A DNA stretch of 64,000 bases from Defluviimonas sp. SAOS-178_SWC (GCF_039830135.1 NZ_CP156081.1:1598001-1662000), one strand, 5' to 3'. Numbered from the stretch's first letter, positions 49,686 to 59,585 are shown. Program-made: numbers and translations. The notes: a model not told the origin generated them from the letters alone.

Positions 49686-50467
49686 GCGAACCGCGCCTCC
49701 AGTTCGGAGAGCGTGTCATGTGCGGTCAGGTCCGCCCGCATCGGCGTGACCGAGATCCAGCCGTCGAGATTGGCCGCGACGTCGGTGCCGGGCGCCGTTG
49801 GCAGGTGCTGCGGGCCGCCTGTGATCCAGAGGAACTTGCGCCCCGAAGGCGAGACATGCGGCTCCACCCCGAAAAAGGTGTCGGTGCGGTAGCCCTGCGC
49901 CGTGACCTTCATCCCCTTCACATCCGCACCGACGATCGGCGGGAAATTGACGTTGTAGAACAGCCGGTAATCGCCCTTGTCCCAGATCCCCTTCTCCAGA
50001 AGCGCGCGGACGACGGCGATGCCATGATCGCGGGCGGCCTCGAACGGGGTTTCGAGATCCTCGGTGAGGGGGCCCATGAACTGCGACAGCGCGATGGCGG
50101 GCAGGCCCTGAAGGGCGGCTTCCATCGCGCCGCCGACCGTGCCGGAATAAAGCACGTTCTCGGCGGCGTTGTTGCCGCGGTTGATGCCGGAGAGGACGAG
50201 ATCGGGCCGCTCGCCCTGAAGCACGTCGTAAAGCCCCGCGAGTACGCAGTCGGCCGGGCTGCCCTCGGCCGCGTAGCGGCGGGGGCCGAGTTTCATGATC
50301 ATCATCGGATGGGTGTAGCTGATGCAGTGCGCGACCCCCGATTGCTCGAAGGCTGGCGCGACCGTCCAGACCTCGCCGCCCGGACCGGCGATTTCGTCCG
50401 CGATGGCGGTCAGGATTTCGAGTCCCGGCGCGTTGATGCCGTCGTCGTTGGTGATCAGGATGCGCAT
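49682..50467 (-). CDS. surE: 5'-nucleotidase SurE
   Basis: A metal-dependent nucleotide and polyphosphate phosphatase. The 261-residue protein begins [20 protein letters not shown] (metal-binding DD) and has the [20 protein letters not shown] motif with YNVNFPP. It is first in the surE-pcm-nlpD operon, with an ATG at 50467 followed upstream by a GC-rich gap of 92 bp. Confidence 0.97.
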   Translation of the reverse strand: MRILITNDDGINAPGLEILTAIADEIAGPGGEVWTVAPAFEQSGVAHCISYTHPMMIMKLGPRRYAAEGSPADCVLAGLYDVLQGERPDLVLSGINRGNNAAENVLYSGTVGGAMEAALQGLPAIALSQFMGPLTEDLETPFEAARDHGIAVVRALLEKGIWDKGDYRLFYNVNFPPIVGADVKGMKVTAQGYRTDTFFGVEPHVSPSGRKFLWITGGPQHLPTAPGTDVAANLDGWISVTPMRADLTAHDTLSELEARFA

Positions 50468-50559
50468 GCCCGGCCTCTTTCTGCTTGATCCCTGACTAAA
50501 CCAGCCGGCGACAGCGGTAAAGCGCGCGGTGCAGGGAAAGGGGCCTGCGCGCGACGCGC

Positions 50560-51216
50560 TCAGAGCGTGGCGAGGATTCGGGCGGCCTCGTCGTGGATAT
50601 CGGCGAGCTGCGCGCGATCCTCGCCGGGGAAGAAACGGGCGCGCGTCGCCGTCGCGGCCGGCCGTGGCGTCTCGATCAGAATCCGCGGGCCGATCTTCGC
50701 GCTCTCTGCCTGCCAGCTTTTCGCCAGGGCGATCTGCGCGGCCTTGGTGGCCCCGTAAGCGCCGAAGAACTTTTCGCCCGCATGGGGATCATCGAGGAAC
50801 AGCGCCGTGCCCGCACCGGCGCGAAGCAGGGGCTCCACCAGCGGGATCAGGGTCGCGGTGGCGCGGAGGTTGCAGGCGACGGACTTGTCGAAATCCTTGG
50901 GATCGAGATGTCCGGCCGGCGCCAGCGGCGCGGCATGGATCGCCGCATGGACCCAGAGCCCGAGCTGGCCCCAGCGTCCAGCGACGGACTGGGCGAGATG
51001 CTCCATCGCCTTCGCGTCGGTGATGTCCATCGGCGCCAGGGTAGCACTGCCGCCCGCGGCCTGAATCCTGTCGTCGAGCTCCTCGAGCCCGCCGGTCGTG
51101 CGCGCGACGGCAAGCACGTGCCAGCCCGCCGCGCCGAGGGCTGCGGCGAGCGCGAAGCCGAGGCCGCGCGAGGCGCCGGTGACGAGGGCGAGTTTGGGAG
51201 TGTTCACGTCGGTCAT
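50560..51216 (-). CDS. Short-chain dehydrogenase/reductase
   Basis: A 218-residue SDR of unknown substrate. [20 protein letters not shown] carries the glycine motif. The usual NNAG is replaced by the [11 protein letters not shown] stretch, and the catalytic Tyr-Lys pair is in [15 protein letters not shown]; the Ser position reads LFLDDPHAG and is not obvious. The protein is short at the C-terminus compared with classical SDRs. It may be a low-activity or specialised member. It is divergent from bioY (106-bp gap). Confidence 0.8.
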   Translation of the reverse strand: MTDVNTPKLALVTGASRGLGFALAAALGAAGWHVLAVARTTGGLEELDDRIQAAGGSATLAPMDITDAKAMEHLAQSVAGRWGQLGLWVHAAIHAAPLAPAGHLDPKDFDKSVACNLRATATLIPLVEPLLRAGAGTALFLDDPHAGEKFFGAYGATKAAQIALAKSWQAESAKIGPRILIETPRPAATATRARFFPGEDRAQLADIHDEAARILATL

Positions 51217-51260
51217 GGCGCCCGTTTGGCATTGGCGCGGGGCAGGTGCAACAGATTTGA

Positions 51261-51289
51261 TTGACAGGACGCCGCGCTGCGGCGAGATT
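51261..51289 (+). promoter_or_regulatory. Candidate bioY promoter
   Basis: TTGACA (51261-51266) and GAGATT (51284-51289) spaced by 17 bp. An ACAGATTT/AAATCTGT inverted repeat (51251-51258, 51297-51304) brackets it. The classical BioR box is not seen. Confidence 0.45.
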
Positions 51290-51322
51290 GCGCGGCAAAT
51301 CTGTCAGAGGAAGGATCGCCAG

Positions 51323-51913
51323 ATGACACTCTCCAAGGCTCTCGTGCCGTCTCAGTCGCTCCTGACCCGTGCGGTCATGGTTCTGGGCGGGTCGCTCTTC
51401 ATTGCGCTTGCCGCGCAGGTCTCGGTGCCGATGTTGCCGGTGCCGATGACGTTGCAGACCCTGGCGATCCTGATCGTCGGTTTCGCCTTAGGCGCGCGGA
51501 TGGGTGCCCTGACGCTGCTTGCCTATCTCGGCGAGGGCGCGATGGGGCTGCCGGTCTTCGCAAATGGCATGAACGGTATCGCTTTCTTCGGTCCGACGGC
51601 CGGCTTCCTTGTCGGCTTCGTCGCGATGGCCGCCATGGTCGGCTATGCTGCCGACAAAGGCGCGAAAGGCTTCCTTCCGACCGCGCTGGTGGCGCTTCTC
51701 GCCTCCGCGCTCCTCTACATTCCGGGCGTTGCCTGGGCGATGTCGCTGGCCGAACTCGCCGGGATCGACACGGCGAAATGGGGCGCCGACAACGTCGGCA
51801 TGGTGTGGCAGTACTACATGGCGCCGTTCCTCGCGGGCGACGCGGTCAAGGCCGTGATCGCGGCGCTGGTGGTGACCGGTGGCTGGGCCGCGCTGAAGAA
51901 CCGCAAGGCCTGA
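51323..51913 (+). CDS. bioY: Biotin transporter substrate-binding subunit BioY
   Basis: S-component that captures biotin for ECF-type import or works alone. Start at 51323 (MTLSKALVPSQSLLTRAVMV) with AGGAAGG upstream. The 196-residue protein has about six membrane helices and the family signature VSVPMLPVPMTLQTLAILIV, ALGARMGALTLLAYLGEGAM, GLPVFANG and GPTAGFLVGFV. No bioM/bioN genes are adjacent. Confidence 0.95.
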   Translation: MTLSKALVPSQSLLTRAVMVLGGSLFIALAAQVSVPMLPVPMTLQTLAILIVGFALGARMGALTLLAYLGEGAMGLPVFANGMNGIAFFGPTAGFLVGFVAMAAMVGYAADKGAKGFLPTALVALLASALLYIPGVAWAMSLAELAGIDTAKWGADNVGMVWQYYMAPFLAGDAVKAVIAALVVTGGWAALKNRKA

Positions 51914-51942
51914 TTTCAGGCCTTGCCCAGCAGAAGGCTTGA

Positions 51943-51969
51943 CCGCCGCGCCCTCGGGCGCGGCGGTTT
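51943..51969. terminator. Terminator between bioY and convergent DUF1284 gene
   Basis: Eleven-bp arms (51943-51953 and 51956-51966) meet in a tight CTCG-type loop and are followed by TTT. A second perfect hairpin at 51905-51924 overlaps the bioY stop. Confidence 0.8.
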
Positions 51970-51977
51970 CCTTTGGA

Positions 51978-52403
51978 TCACCGCTCTTCGTGGAGGCGGG
52001 CGAGCGCGGCCTCGCACATGCCGTAGGGTTCCCACTCGCAGCCCGCGCAGAGCGTCCCGAGACTGCCTGGTGGCACGTTTTGACGGATGCGCGCCTTGGC
52101 CTCGCCCCAGGTGAGCCGCTCGCGCGGGTCAAGCTTCAGCGCAGCCGCATGGGCGCGGTCCAGGGCCCGGATCTCGGCGTCGTTCGTGCAGAGGCGCCCT
52201 CGGCGTTTCGGGCAGGGGGCGCAGATATCGTCGGCCGCGCCCGTGACCTCGATCTCCGTCGCATCCCCGTCCGCCGCGCGAAGCCGCCCTATGACGATGG
52301 CGGCCATATTGGCGGTGAAGCTGTCGGAATAGCCCTTTCCCTCGAAGCCGAGAGAGCAGAGGAAATGGTGGGGGCGGTAGCGGATCGGGCCTCCGGCGCT
52401 CAC
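51978..52403 (-). CDS. DUF1284 cysteine-rich protein
   Basis: A 141-residue protein of unknown function. The GTG start at 52403 overlaps the purF stop (GTGA), so VSAGGPIRYRPHHFLCSLGF is the N-terminus. The family motif RPHHFLCSLGFEGKGYSDSF is present. Seven further cysteine-type positions cluster in ICAPCPKRRGRLC and LCAGCEWEPYGMC, suggesting zinc or iron-sulfur binding. Coupled to purF but without known link to purines. Confidence 0.8.
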   Translation of the reverse strand: MSAGGPIRYRPHHFLCSLGFEGKGYSDSFTANMAAIVIGRLRAADGDATEIEVTGAADDICAPCPKRRGRLCTNDAEIRALDRAHAAALKLDPRERLTWGEAKARIRQNVPPGSLGTLCAGCEWEPYGMCEAALARLHEER

Positions 52404-53863
52404 TCCGCCGCCTTCATCTCGAAGCCCTTGGCAATCTGGTCCGACGGCGCGACCGGGTATTCGCCGGAGAAACACGCATCGCAATATTGCGGGTGTTTGG
52501 CGTCGCGCCCAATGGCCTCGCCCGCCGCGCGGTAAAGGCCATCAAGCGAGATGAACTTGAGGCTGTCGACCCCGATCCAGTCGCGCATCTCGTCTTCCGA
52601 CATCGTCGCGGCCAGCAGCTTGCCGCGGTCGGGCGTGTCGACGCCGTAAAAGCAGGGCCATGCGGTGGGGGGCGAGGCGATGCGGAAATGCACCTCGGCC
52701 GCGCCGGCATCGAGGATCATGTCCTTGATCTTGCGGCTGGTGGTTCCACGCACCACCGAGTCGTCCACCAGGATCACCCGCTTGCCCTTGATCAGCGCGC
52801 GGTTGACGTTGAGCTTCAGGCGCACACCCATATTGCGGATCTGCTCGGTCGGCTCGATGAAGGTGCGGCCCATATACTGGTTGCGGATGATCCCCATCGC
52901 ATAGGGAATGCCCGATTGCTGGCTGAAGCCGATCGCGGCCGGTGTGCCGCTGTCGGGCACCGGGCAGACCAGATCGGCCTCGACCGGGGCCTCTTTCGCC
53001 AGTTCCACACCGATCTGACGGCGGGTCTCATAGACCGAGCGGCCACCGATGATGCTGTCCGGGCGGCTGAAATAGACATGTTCGAAGATGCAGAACCGCG
53101 ATTTCGTCGTGCCGAAGGGGCGCGTGCTTTCGACCTTTCCCTTCGAGATCACCACCATCTCGCCCGGCTCGATCTCGCGCACGAACTCCGCGCCGATGAT
53201 GTCGAGCCCGCAGGTCTCGGACGAGAGCGCAAAACCGTCATCGCCGACCTTGCCGAGGACGAGCGGCCGCACCCCGAGCGCATCACGAACCCCGATGAGC
53301 TTGGTGCGGGTCATGGCGATGACCGAGAAGGCGCCTTCGACCGCCCGCAGCGCGTCCTTCATCCGCTCCGGAATCGACTTCTGGATCGACCGCGCCATCA
53401 GGTGAATGATGCATTCGCTGTCTGACGAGGACTGGAAGATCGCTCCGCGCTCGATCAGGTCGCGGCGGAGCGAGGCGGCGTTGGTCAGGTTGCCGTTATG
53501 TGCGATGGCGACGCCGCCCATGGCCAGTTCGCCGAAGAACGGCTGCACGTCGCGAATCGCGGTGGAGCCCTTGGAGCCGGCGGTCGAATAGCGCACGTGG
53601 CCGATGGCGAGGCTGCCGGGCAGCGTCTCCATCACGTCGGGCTTGGTGAAGTTGTCACGGACATAGCCGAAGCGCTTGGCATTGTTGAAGCCTTCGGCCG
53701 GGTCGTAGGCGACGATGCCGCCCGCCTCCTGACCGCGGTGCTGAAGGGCGTGCATCCCCAGCGCCACGAAGTTCGCGGCATCTGCAACGCCGATGACGCC
53801 GAAGACGCCGCATTCCTCCTTCAACTTGTCGTCGTCGAAGGGGTGGGCGAGGTGTCTGCGCAT
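52400..53863 (-). CDS. purF: Amidophosphoribosyltransferase
   Basis: Commits PRPP to purine synthesis using glutamine. The 487-residue protein has a short propeptide (MRRHLAHPFDDDKLKEE) and then the catalytic Cys in CGVFGVIG. RYSTAGSK and IAHNGNLTNA lie in the glutaminase domain, and VILVDDSVVRGTTSRKIKDM is the PRPP loop. The signature SGIPYAMGIIRNQYMGRTFI is complete. Lies downstream of cvpA, the classical cvpA-purF pair. Confidence 0.97.
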   Translation of the reverse strand: MRRHLAHPFDDDKLKEECGVFGVIGVADAANFVALGMHALQHRGQEAGGIVAYDPAEGFNNAKRFGYVRDNFTKPDVMETLPGSLAIGHVRYSTAGSKGSTAIRDVQPFFGELAMGGVAIAHNGNLTNAASLRRDLIERGAIFQSSSDSECIIHLMARSIQKSIPERMKDALRAVEGAFSVIAMTRTKLIGVRDALGVRPLVLGKVGDDGFALSSETCGLDIIGAEFVREIEPGEMVVISKGKVESTRPFGTTKSRFCIFEHVYFSRPDSIIGGRSVYETRRQIGVELAKEAPVEADLVCPVPDSGTPAAIGFSQQSGIPYAMGIIRNQYMGRTFIEPTEQIRNMGVRLKLNVNRALIKGKRVILVDDSVVRGTTSRKIKDMILDAGAAEVHFRIASPPTAWPCFYGVDTPDRGKLLAATMSEDEMRDWIGVDSLKFISLDGLYRAAGEAIGRDAKHPQYCDACFSGEYPVAPSDQIAKGFEMKAAE

Positions 53864-53963
53864 TGCGCGGTTCTCCGAATCCGGGCAGGACGAATTGCCC
53901 CCCGTTTAGAGCCTCGCGGCGCCCATGTCACGCCCATGTAACGGGCGCGCAGTAAACGATTCG

Positions 53964-54593
53964 TCAGTTTCCGGGCGCGGTCAGGGTTTTGGCGCCGGAT
54001 CCGTCGGTCGTGCCCGGACTTCCGGTGGCGGTGCTGGTGGGCGCGCCGCAATCGCCGACGAGATCCTGATAGCGGGCAAGGATCCAGCCCGGCGCATCCT
54101 GGGGCACTTCCTCGTTCAGACGCTGCTGAAGCGAGGCGAAGACCTTGGCCGATTGCGAGTTGTCGACGACGGGGACGGTCGAGTTCACCAGCACCCGGTC
54201 GTAGACGACGAAGGCTACCGCCACCAGAAGGATGCCGCGCAGCACGCCGAAGAGGAACCCGAGGCCCTGGTCGATGCCGCCGAGCGCCGAACGCTGCACG
54301 GCAGAGGAAAACAGCGGCGTGAAGATCGACATCACGATCAACGACAGCGCGAAGACGCCGGCGAAGGCCGCGATGATCGACAATTCGCAGCTGTCGCCGA
54401 GGAACTTGTCGAGGACCGGAATCTGCTTGATCAAGGGCTCGGCCTGCGGCGCGAAGACGAAGGCCAGAACGGCCGCCGCGACCCAGCCGGCGATGGCGAG
54501 GATTTCGCGCACGAAGCCCCGGCTATAGGCCAGGATCGCCGACATCAGAATGATGACGGCCACCACGGCGTCGACGATCGTGAAACCTTCCAT
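53964..54593 (-). CDS. cvpA: CvpA family membrane protein
   Basis: A 209-residue inner-membrane protein needed for colicin V production in E. coli and tied to cell-envelope homeostasis. Four hydrophobic segments; MEGFTIVDAVVAVIILMSAI and LAYSRGFVREILAIAGWVAA are the conserved start, and GGIDQGLGFLFGVLRGILLV the conserved later helix. The C-terminal Ser/Thr/Gly tail is disordered. Between radA and purF. Confidence 0.93.
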   Translation of the reverse strand: MEGFTIVDAVVAVIILMSAILAYSRGFVREILAIAGWVAAAVLAFVFAPQAEPLIKQIPVLDKFLGDSCELSIIAAFAGVFALSLIVMSIFTPLFSSAVQRSALGGIDQGLGFLFGVLRGILLVAVAFVVYDRVLVNSTVPVVDNSQSAKVFASLQQRLNEEVPQDAPGWILARYQDLVGDCGAPTSTATGSPGTTDGSGAKTLTAPGN

Positions 54594-54610
54594 GCCCTCG
54601 CTCCTCGCGT

Positions 54611-55978
54611 TCAGCCTGCGGCGAACATCTCGCCGACAAACGTCGTTAGATCGGGCATCTTGCGCACCCGCATCCCGCCGCCGGGCTCAACTTTCGAGCG
54701 ATCCGGCGCGACTGCCTGTGAGAAACCAAGTTTTTGTGCTTCTTTCAACCTGTTTTCGGTCTGGCCGACCGGACGCAACGCGCCCGAGAGACTGATTTCC
54801 CCGAAAACGACCATGTCCGGCGGCAATGCCACGTCCTCCCTCGCCGAAAGTAACGCCGCGGCAACCGCGAGATCGGCGGCCGGTTCGGAGACGCGCATGC
54901 CCCCGGCGACGTTCAGAAACACGTCGAGCCCGGCGAAGGGGATGCCGCAGCGGGATTCGAGAACCGCGAGGATGGTCGAAAGCCGCCCGCTGTCGAGGCC
55001 GACGACCGTGCGGCGCGGCGTGCCGGGCGGCGAGGGCGCGACGAGGGCCTGGATCTCCGTCAGCACCGGCCGCGTGCCCTCGATCCCGGCGAAGACGGCC
55101 GAGCCGGGGCTTGCCTGACCGCGCTCGGACAGGAAAAGCGCGGACGGGTTCGCCACCTCGGCAAGCCCGCCGCCGGTCATCTCGAAGACGCCGATCTCGT
55201 CAGCCGGGCCGAAACGGTTCTTGACGGCGCGCAGGATTCGGAACTGGTGGCCGCGCTCGCCCTCGAAATAGAGGACCGTGTCGACCATATGCTCGACCAC
55301 GCGGGGGCCGGCGATCTGACCCTCCTTGGTGACATGACCGACGAGAATGACCGAGGTGCCGCGCTTCTTGGCGAAACTCACCAGTTCATGCGCGGCGGCG
55401 CGGACCTGGCTGACCGAGCCGGGGGCGGCCTCGACATGGTCGGCCCACATCGTCTGGATCGAATCGATGATCGCGAGGTCGGGGCGCGCCGCGTCGAGCG
55501 TCGTGAGGATGTCGCGCAAGTTCGTTTCGGCCGCGAGCTGCACCGGCGCGTCAGAAAGGCCGAGGCGTTGTGCCCGCATCCGCACCTGCGCGCTCGCCTC
55601 TTCGCCCGAGACGTAAAGGCAGGAGAGGCCGGACTGTGCGAAGCTCGCCGCGGCCTGCAAAAGCAGCGTCGACTTGCCGATTCCGGGATCGCCGCCGACG
55701 AGGATCGCCGAGGCCGGGACCAGCCCGCCACCGAGCACCCGGTCGAGCTCGCCGAGCCCGGAGGCGGCGCGCGGCGGAGGGGTTTCCTTCGTGGCAAGTG
55801 TCGTGAGTTCGATCTTCCGTCCCTTTGTGGCGCCGAGGGATTTGCTCGACGGGCCGGCCGAGAGCGGCGCCTCCTCGACGATGGAATTCCATGCCCCGCA
55901 AGCATCGCAACGCCCCGCCCATTTCTTGTGGACGGCGCCGCATTCCGCACAGGTGAAGGAAGGGGTCGATTTCGCCAT
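54611..55978 (-). CDS. radA: DNA repair protein RadA
   Basis: Drives branch migration in recombination. Start at 55978 (MAKSTPSFTCAECGAVHKKW). The 455-residue protein has the N-terminal zinc finger (CAECG then CDACG), Walker A in ILVGGDPGIGKSTLLLQAAA, the RadA-specific KNRFG motif and a Lon-like C-terminal domain. Intact and of normal length. Heads the radA-cvpA-purF-DUF1284 run. Confidence 0.97.
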   Translation of the reverse strand: MAKSTPSFTCAECGAVHKKWAGRCDACGAWNSIVEEAPLSAGPSSKSLGATKGRKIELTTLATKETPPPRAASGLGELDRVLGGGLVPASAILVGGDPGIGKSTLLLQAAASFAQSGLSCLYVSGEEASAQVRMRAQRLGLSDAPVQLAAETNLRDILTTLDAARPDLAIIDSIQTMWADHVEAAPGSVSQVRAAAHELVSFAKKRGTSVILVGHVTKEGQIAGPRVVEHMVDTVLYFEGERGHQFRILRAVKNRFGPADEIGVFEMTGGGLAEVANPSALFLSERGQASPGSAVFAGIEGTRPVLTEIQALVAPSPPGTPRRTVVGLDSGRLSTILAVLESRCGIPFAGLDVFLNVAGGMRVSEPAADLAVAAALLSAREDVALPPDMVVFGEISLSGALRPVGQTENRLKEAQKLGFSQAVAPDRSKVEPGGGMRVRKMPDLTTFVGEMFAAG

Positions 55979-56043
55979 GGCCACTTCCTGCCCGAAGCCG
56001 CGAAAGGCCGCAAGGGCGGAGCGGGGGCGCGGCCCCGTGGGCC

Positions 56044-56064
56044 GGAAATATCCCCGCCGGAGGC
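56044..56064 (-). repeat. Intergenic repeat family B, short copy
   Basis: GGAAATATCCCCGCCGGAGG plus C, sharing the core with the other B copies; it lacks the CATCTTGC end. In the 94-bp gap between the PqiA-like gene and radA. Confidence 0.65.
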
Positions 56065-56072
56065 ACCCCGCG

Positions 56073-56519
56073 TCAGCGGGTCCGCGACGGCGTCCGCGCG
56101 CGCTCGGTCAGATGCGAGATTGCGAGGCTTGCAAGGATGCAGGCGGTGAAGAGATAGAGCCCCCAGGCCGTTTCGATCCGACCGACACCAACCCCCTTGG
56201 CCAGAACGATGTAGATGGCGATGAGAAAGATGTCGGCCATCGCGAGCCGCCCGAGCGCGTGCAGGACACCGAGGATGCGTGGCGAGGCAAGGCGGAACTG
56301 CACCAGAGCGAGGCCGATCGTCTTCATGTAAGGAGCGAAGACCGCAAGGAAGGTGACGAGGAGGGCGAGCGCCACGTCCTTCTCCCAGAGCGCCTGCAAC
56401 CCGGTCACGACCGAGATTGCTTCGAGATCGAAGACGGGCAGGAGGCCGGCCCGGAGGAGGGGGGCGAACCACGCGACAGGAAACAGGATCAGGAGCAGGA
56501 GGTTGGCGGCGCGGAGCAT
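56073..56519 (-). CDS. PqiA-domain membrane protein
   Basis: Paraquat-inducible protein A-like, 148 residues, start at 56519 (MLRAANLLLLILFPVAWFAP). One PqiA domain: FDLEAISVVTGLQALWEKDV, then VTFLAVFAPYMKTIGLALVQ and HALGRLAMADIFLIAIYIVL, and a last helix. Four membrane segments. PqiA proteins sit in lipid transport systems together with MCE proteins; the mlaE-mlaF genes are about 0.5 kb upstream on the same strand. Confidence 0.85.
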   Translation of the reverse strand: MLRAANLLLLILFPVAWFAPLLRAGLLPVFDLEAISVVTGLQALWEKDVALALLVTFLAVFAPYMKTIGLALVQFRLASPRILGVLHALGRLAMADIFLIAIYIVLAKGVGVGRIETAWGLYLFTACILASLAISHLTERARTPSRTR

Positions 56520-56564
56520 GACCGAACCGATACACGAGCCTCGACGGCGCGCCAAGGGCTGGCC

Positions 56565-56906
56565 TCAGTAGACCATTTTCCGCCGCCGACGCTTCAACGC
56601 GACCGCGACGAAGAGCCAGAGCCAGAAGCAAAGCCAGGACAGACCAAGGGCCAGGGCGTGGCGCCGGCCGAGCTCCGTCCCGCCGTCGCCGAGTGCGACG
56701 ACGGCAAGGCCGACGACGCCGAGGTTGAACACCAGCGACGCCGCCGAAACCGCGATTCCGACAATCGGCCAAACCGCGCGGCCTCCGCGCCGGCGCACGT
56801 GTCCCGCGCGCTTCACGCAGGCGCGCAAGCTGAGGATCGGGGGGATACAGAACAGGGCAATCAATACGGAGATTACGGGCAAGGCGCCCTGAGCCGAAGT
56901 CATCAT
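56565..56906 (-). CDS. Small membrane protein of unknown function
   Basis: A 113-residue protein with three hydrophobic segments: LPVISVLIALFCIPPILSLR, WPIVGIAVSAASLVFNLGVV with GLAVVAL, and ALGLSWLCFWLWLFVAVAL. It ends in a very basic RRRRKMVY. Start may be 56906 or 56903 (two ATG in tandem). No family recognised. It lies between mlaF and the PqiA-like gene on the same strand. Confidence 0.6.
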   Translation of the reverse strand: MMTSAQGALPVISVLIALFCIPPILSLRACVKRAGHVRRRGGRAVWPIVGIAVSAASLVFNLGVVGLAVVALGDGGTELGRRHALALGLSWLCFWLWLFVAVALKRRRRKMVY

Positions 56907-57016
56907 ACCTCTCCAGCCCGCATCCTATGGCCAAAAGGCTAGGGGGTGGATGGGTAAAAGTCAAATCGTGGCCGGTGCTTAGGCGAAGGCGTGCCAGTCC
57001 TCGGGAGGGGAAGCGG

Positions 57017-57763
57017 TCAGCGAACCGCCTCGATCGGCCCTTCGGCCCGGCCATGAATGAACTGCTGGACATAAGGGTCTGATGTCGCGTCCATTTCCGC
57101 GATTGGTCCCGTCCACTGAATGACGCCGTCATGGAGCATCGCGACCCGGTCGGCAATGGCGCGGACCGAGGTCATGTCGTGGGTGATCGTCATCGCGGTC
57201 GCACCCATTTCGGTCACGATTTCGCGAATGAGTTCATTGATGACGCCGGCCATGATCGGGTCGAGACCCGTCGTCGGCTCGTCGAAGAAGATGATCTCGG
57301 GCTCCGCGGCGATGGCGCGGGCGAGGCCCACGCGTTTCTGCATGCCGCCGGAAAGCTCGGCGGGGAAGAGGTCGGCGGTTTCGGGTTTCAGCCCGACGCG
57401 GCGCAACTTCTCTATCGCGATCTCGCGCGCCTCGGATTTCGGACGTTTCAGCGATCCGCGCAGAAGCCGGAAGGCGACATTCTGCCAGACCGGCAGGGAG
57501 TCGAAGAGCGCGCCGCCCTGAAAGAGCATGCCAAAGCGGGCGAGGAAGGCGTCGCGGGCTTTTGTGTCGGCGTTCTGGCCATCGACGGTGATCACACCGC
57601 TATCAGGATGAACTAGGCCGAGGATGCATTTGAGAAGAACGGATTTTCCGGTACCGGAGCCGCCGATGATCACCATGCTCTCGCCCGACGGAATCGTCAG
57701 GTTCACGCCGCGCAGGACGCGGTTCTTTCCGAAGGCCTTGTGAACGTCCGTCAGCGTGATCAT
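57017..57763 (-). CDS. mlaF: ABC transporter ATPase, MlaF type
   Basis: ATPase of the phospholipid transport system that keeps outer-membrane asymmetry. The 248-residue protein has Walker A in IIGGSGTGKSVLLKCILGLV, signature ELSGGMQKRVGLARAIAAEP, Walker B IIFFDEPTTGLDP and ITHDMTS. Starts inside the mlaE stop (four-base overlap). The mlaD/MCE partner is not in this window. Confidence 0.93.
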   Translation of the reverse strand: MITLTDVHKAFGKNRVLRGVNLTIPSGESMVIIGGSGTGKSVLLKCILGLVHPDSGVITVDGQNADTKARDAFLARFGMLFQGGALFDSLPVWQNVAFRLLRGSLKRPKSEAREIAIEKLRRVGLKPETADLFPAELSGGMQKRVGLARAIAAEPEIIFFDEPTTGLDPIMAGVINELIREIVTEMGATAMTITHDMTSVRAIADRVAMLHDGVIQWTGPIAEMDATSDPYVQQFIHGRAEGPIEAVR

Positions 57764-58542
57764 GCGGCGAAGAAGACCTCCGTCAAGAGGTAGTTCGCGG
57801 CGAAGATGAGGACCGAGGCGGCGACGACCGCCGATTTCGTGGCCCTACCGACGCCTTGCGCGCCACGTTCGGAATGCATGCCGTAGTAGCACCCCATGAG
57901 GGCGACGATGAAGCCGAAGGCGGCGCCTTTCCAGAGGCCCGACACCACATCCCAGACTTCGAGGAATTCGCGGGTGTTCCTGAGATAGGCTGCCGGGTTG
58001 AACCCAAGGCGGTTCACGCCGACGAGGTAGCCGCCGAAAATGCCGATGCTGTCGCCGACCGCGACCAGAACGGGCACCGCGAGCGTTGCCGCGAGGACCC
58101 TCGGAACCGTAAGGTATTTCATGGGGTTGGTGGAGAGAGTAACCAGCGCGTCGATCTGCTCGGTCACTTTCATCGTGCCGATCTCGGCGGCGATGGAGGA
58201 GGCGACGCGGGCCGCGACCATTAGGCCGCCGAGAACCGGCCCAAGCTCCCGCACCATGCCGATGGCGACGATGGAGGGCACGACCGCCTCGGCCGAGAAC
58301 CGCGCGCCGCCCGCGTAGATCTGCAAGGCAAGGGCGCCGCCGGTGAACAGCGCCGTCATGCCGACGACCGGCAGGCTGAACCAGCCGATCTGCATCAGGG
58401 CCTGTAGGAATTCCTTCGGGTAGAAGGGCGGGCGCACGAGGTGGCTGATTGTCTCGCCCGCGAAGAGCGCGATCCGGCCAAGCGTCGCGAGGCCGAGAAG
58501 GACGAGGCGCCCGACGGCCGCGACGGGGGCGAGGATGCTCAT
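57760..58542 (-). CDS. mlaE: ABC transporter permease, MlaE type
   Basis: Membrane subunit partnering MlaF. The 260-residue protein has about five to six helices with the MlaE pattern: [72 protein letters not shown] and [13 protein letters not shown]. Overlaps alr upstream and mlaF downstream by four bases each. Confidence 0.94.
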   Translation of the reverse strand: MSILAPVAAVGRLVLLGLATLGRIALFAGETISHLVRPPFYPKEFLQALMQIGWFSLPVVGMTALFTGGALALQIYAGGARFSAEAVVPSIVAIGMVRELGPVLGGLMVAARVASSIAAEIGTMKVTEQIDALVTLSTNPMKYLTVPRVLAATLAVPVLVAVGDSIGIFGGYLVGVNRLGFNPAAYLRNTREFLEVWDVVSGLWKGAAFGFIVALMGCYYGMHSERGAQGVGRATKSAVVAASVLIFAANYLLTEVFFAA

Positions 58543-59585
58543 CCGGCCGCGCCCTTGTAGCGGCGCGCGTAACGGGCGCCGAGGGCGGTCAGGATCTCGT
58601 AGCCGATGGTTCCGGCCGCATCGGCAAGGGCATCGACACCTTGTCCGGGACCGAGGATGTCGAGGCTCTCGGGCGCGTGCCCGAGATTCGTGACGTCCGC
58701 CGCCATGAGGTCCATCGACACCCGGCCGACGAGCGGGCAGGCCGTGTCGCCGGCGAAAACCCGGGCTCGTCCGCTCATCGCGCGGATCAGCCCGTCGGCG
58801 TAGCCTGAGCTCAAGGTTACGATTCGGGATGGCCGCGATGCGGTCCAGCGGTTGCCGTAGCCGACCGTCTCGCCCGGTGCCACGTCGCGGATCTGGACGA
58901 CCGGCAACGACAACCGGACGACGGGGGCGGCTTCGGCAAACGGGGCGCCGCCGTAAAGGCCGATGCCGGGACGCGTCACGTCGAAATGATAGTCGCGCCC
59001 GAGCAGGATGCCGCCCGTCGCCGAGAGCGACCGCGTCACGCCGGTGCCATCCGTCATGCGCCGGAAATTCGCGAGTTGCGCGGGGTTCATCGGGTGGTCG
59101 GGCTCATCGGCGCAGGCGAGGTGCGACATCAGAAGCCGTGGCGCGCGCGGCAAGAGCACCGGGGCCATGTCCCGCCACTCGGCCTCTTCCATGCCGAGGC
59201 GGTTCATGCCGGTATCGAGCTGCACGCCGAAGGGCGCGTCGGGCAGGCTCTCCAGATGCCGCCTGGCCTGTTCGGCACTGTTCAGAAGCGGGATCAGCCG
59301 CGCCTCGGCAATCATCCCGGCATCACCATGCATGTGGCCGGTGAACACGAAGATCTCGGCGGCATCCCCGATCGCGCGGCGAAGCCGCGTGCCCTCGGCC
59401 GCTTCCGCGACGAAGAAGCGCCGCGCACCGGCCGAGAATAGGGCAGGCGCAACCTTGTCGGCACCGAGGCCATAGCAGTTCGCCTTGACGACAGCCCCGG
59501 CCTCGGCCGTGCCCGATGCGGCGGCCAGCGCCCGCCAGTTGGCGGTGATCGCGTCGAGATCGATTGTGAGAAGCGCCTGTGCCAT
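58539..59585 (-). CDS. alr: Alanine racemase
   Basis: PLP enzyme making D-alanine for peptidoglycan. Start at 59585 ([20 protein letters not shown]). The PLP lysine is in [13 protein letters not shown] (the usual Ala before Tyr is Cys here). MNRLGMEE and VGYGNRW supply other conserved parts, with the catalytic Tyr in the latter region. The 348-residue product is complete. First gene of alr-mlaE-mlaF. Confidence 0.95.
   Translation of the reverse strand: MAQALLTIDLDAITANWRALAAASGTAEAGAVVKANCYGLGADKVAPALFSAGARRFFVAEAAEGTRLRRAIGDAAEIFVFTGHMHGDAGMIAEARLIPLLNSAEQARRHLESLPDAPFGVQLDTGMNRLGMEEAEWRDMAPVLLPRAPRLLMSHLACADEPDHPMNPAQLANFRRMTDGTGVTRSLSATGGILLGRDYHFDVTRPGIGLYGGAPFAEAAPVVRLSLPVVQIRDVAPGETVGYGNRWTASRPSRIVTLSSGYADGLIRAMSGRARVFAGDTACPLVGRVSMDLMAADVTNLGHAPESLDILGPGQGVDALADAAGTIGYEILTALGARYARRYKGAAG

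Noticed and set aside
51217..51322. BioR operator or riboswitch before bioY
   Set aside because: No TTATAGATA-like palindrome is present and the leader is too short for a riboswitch.
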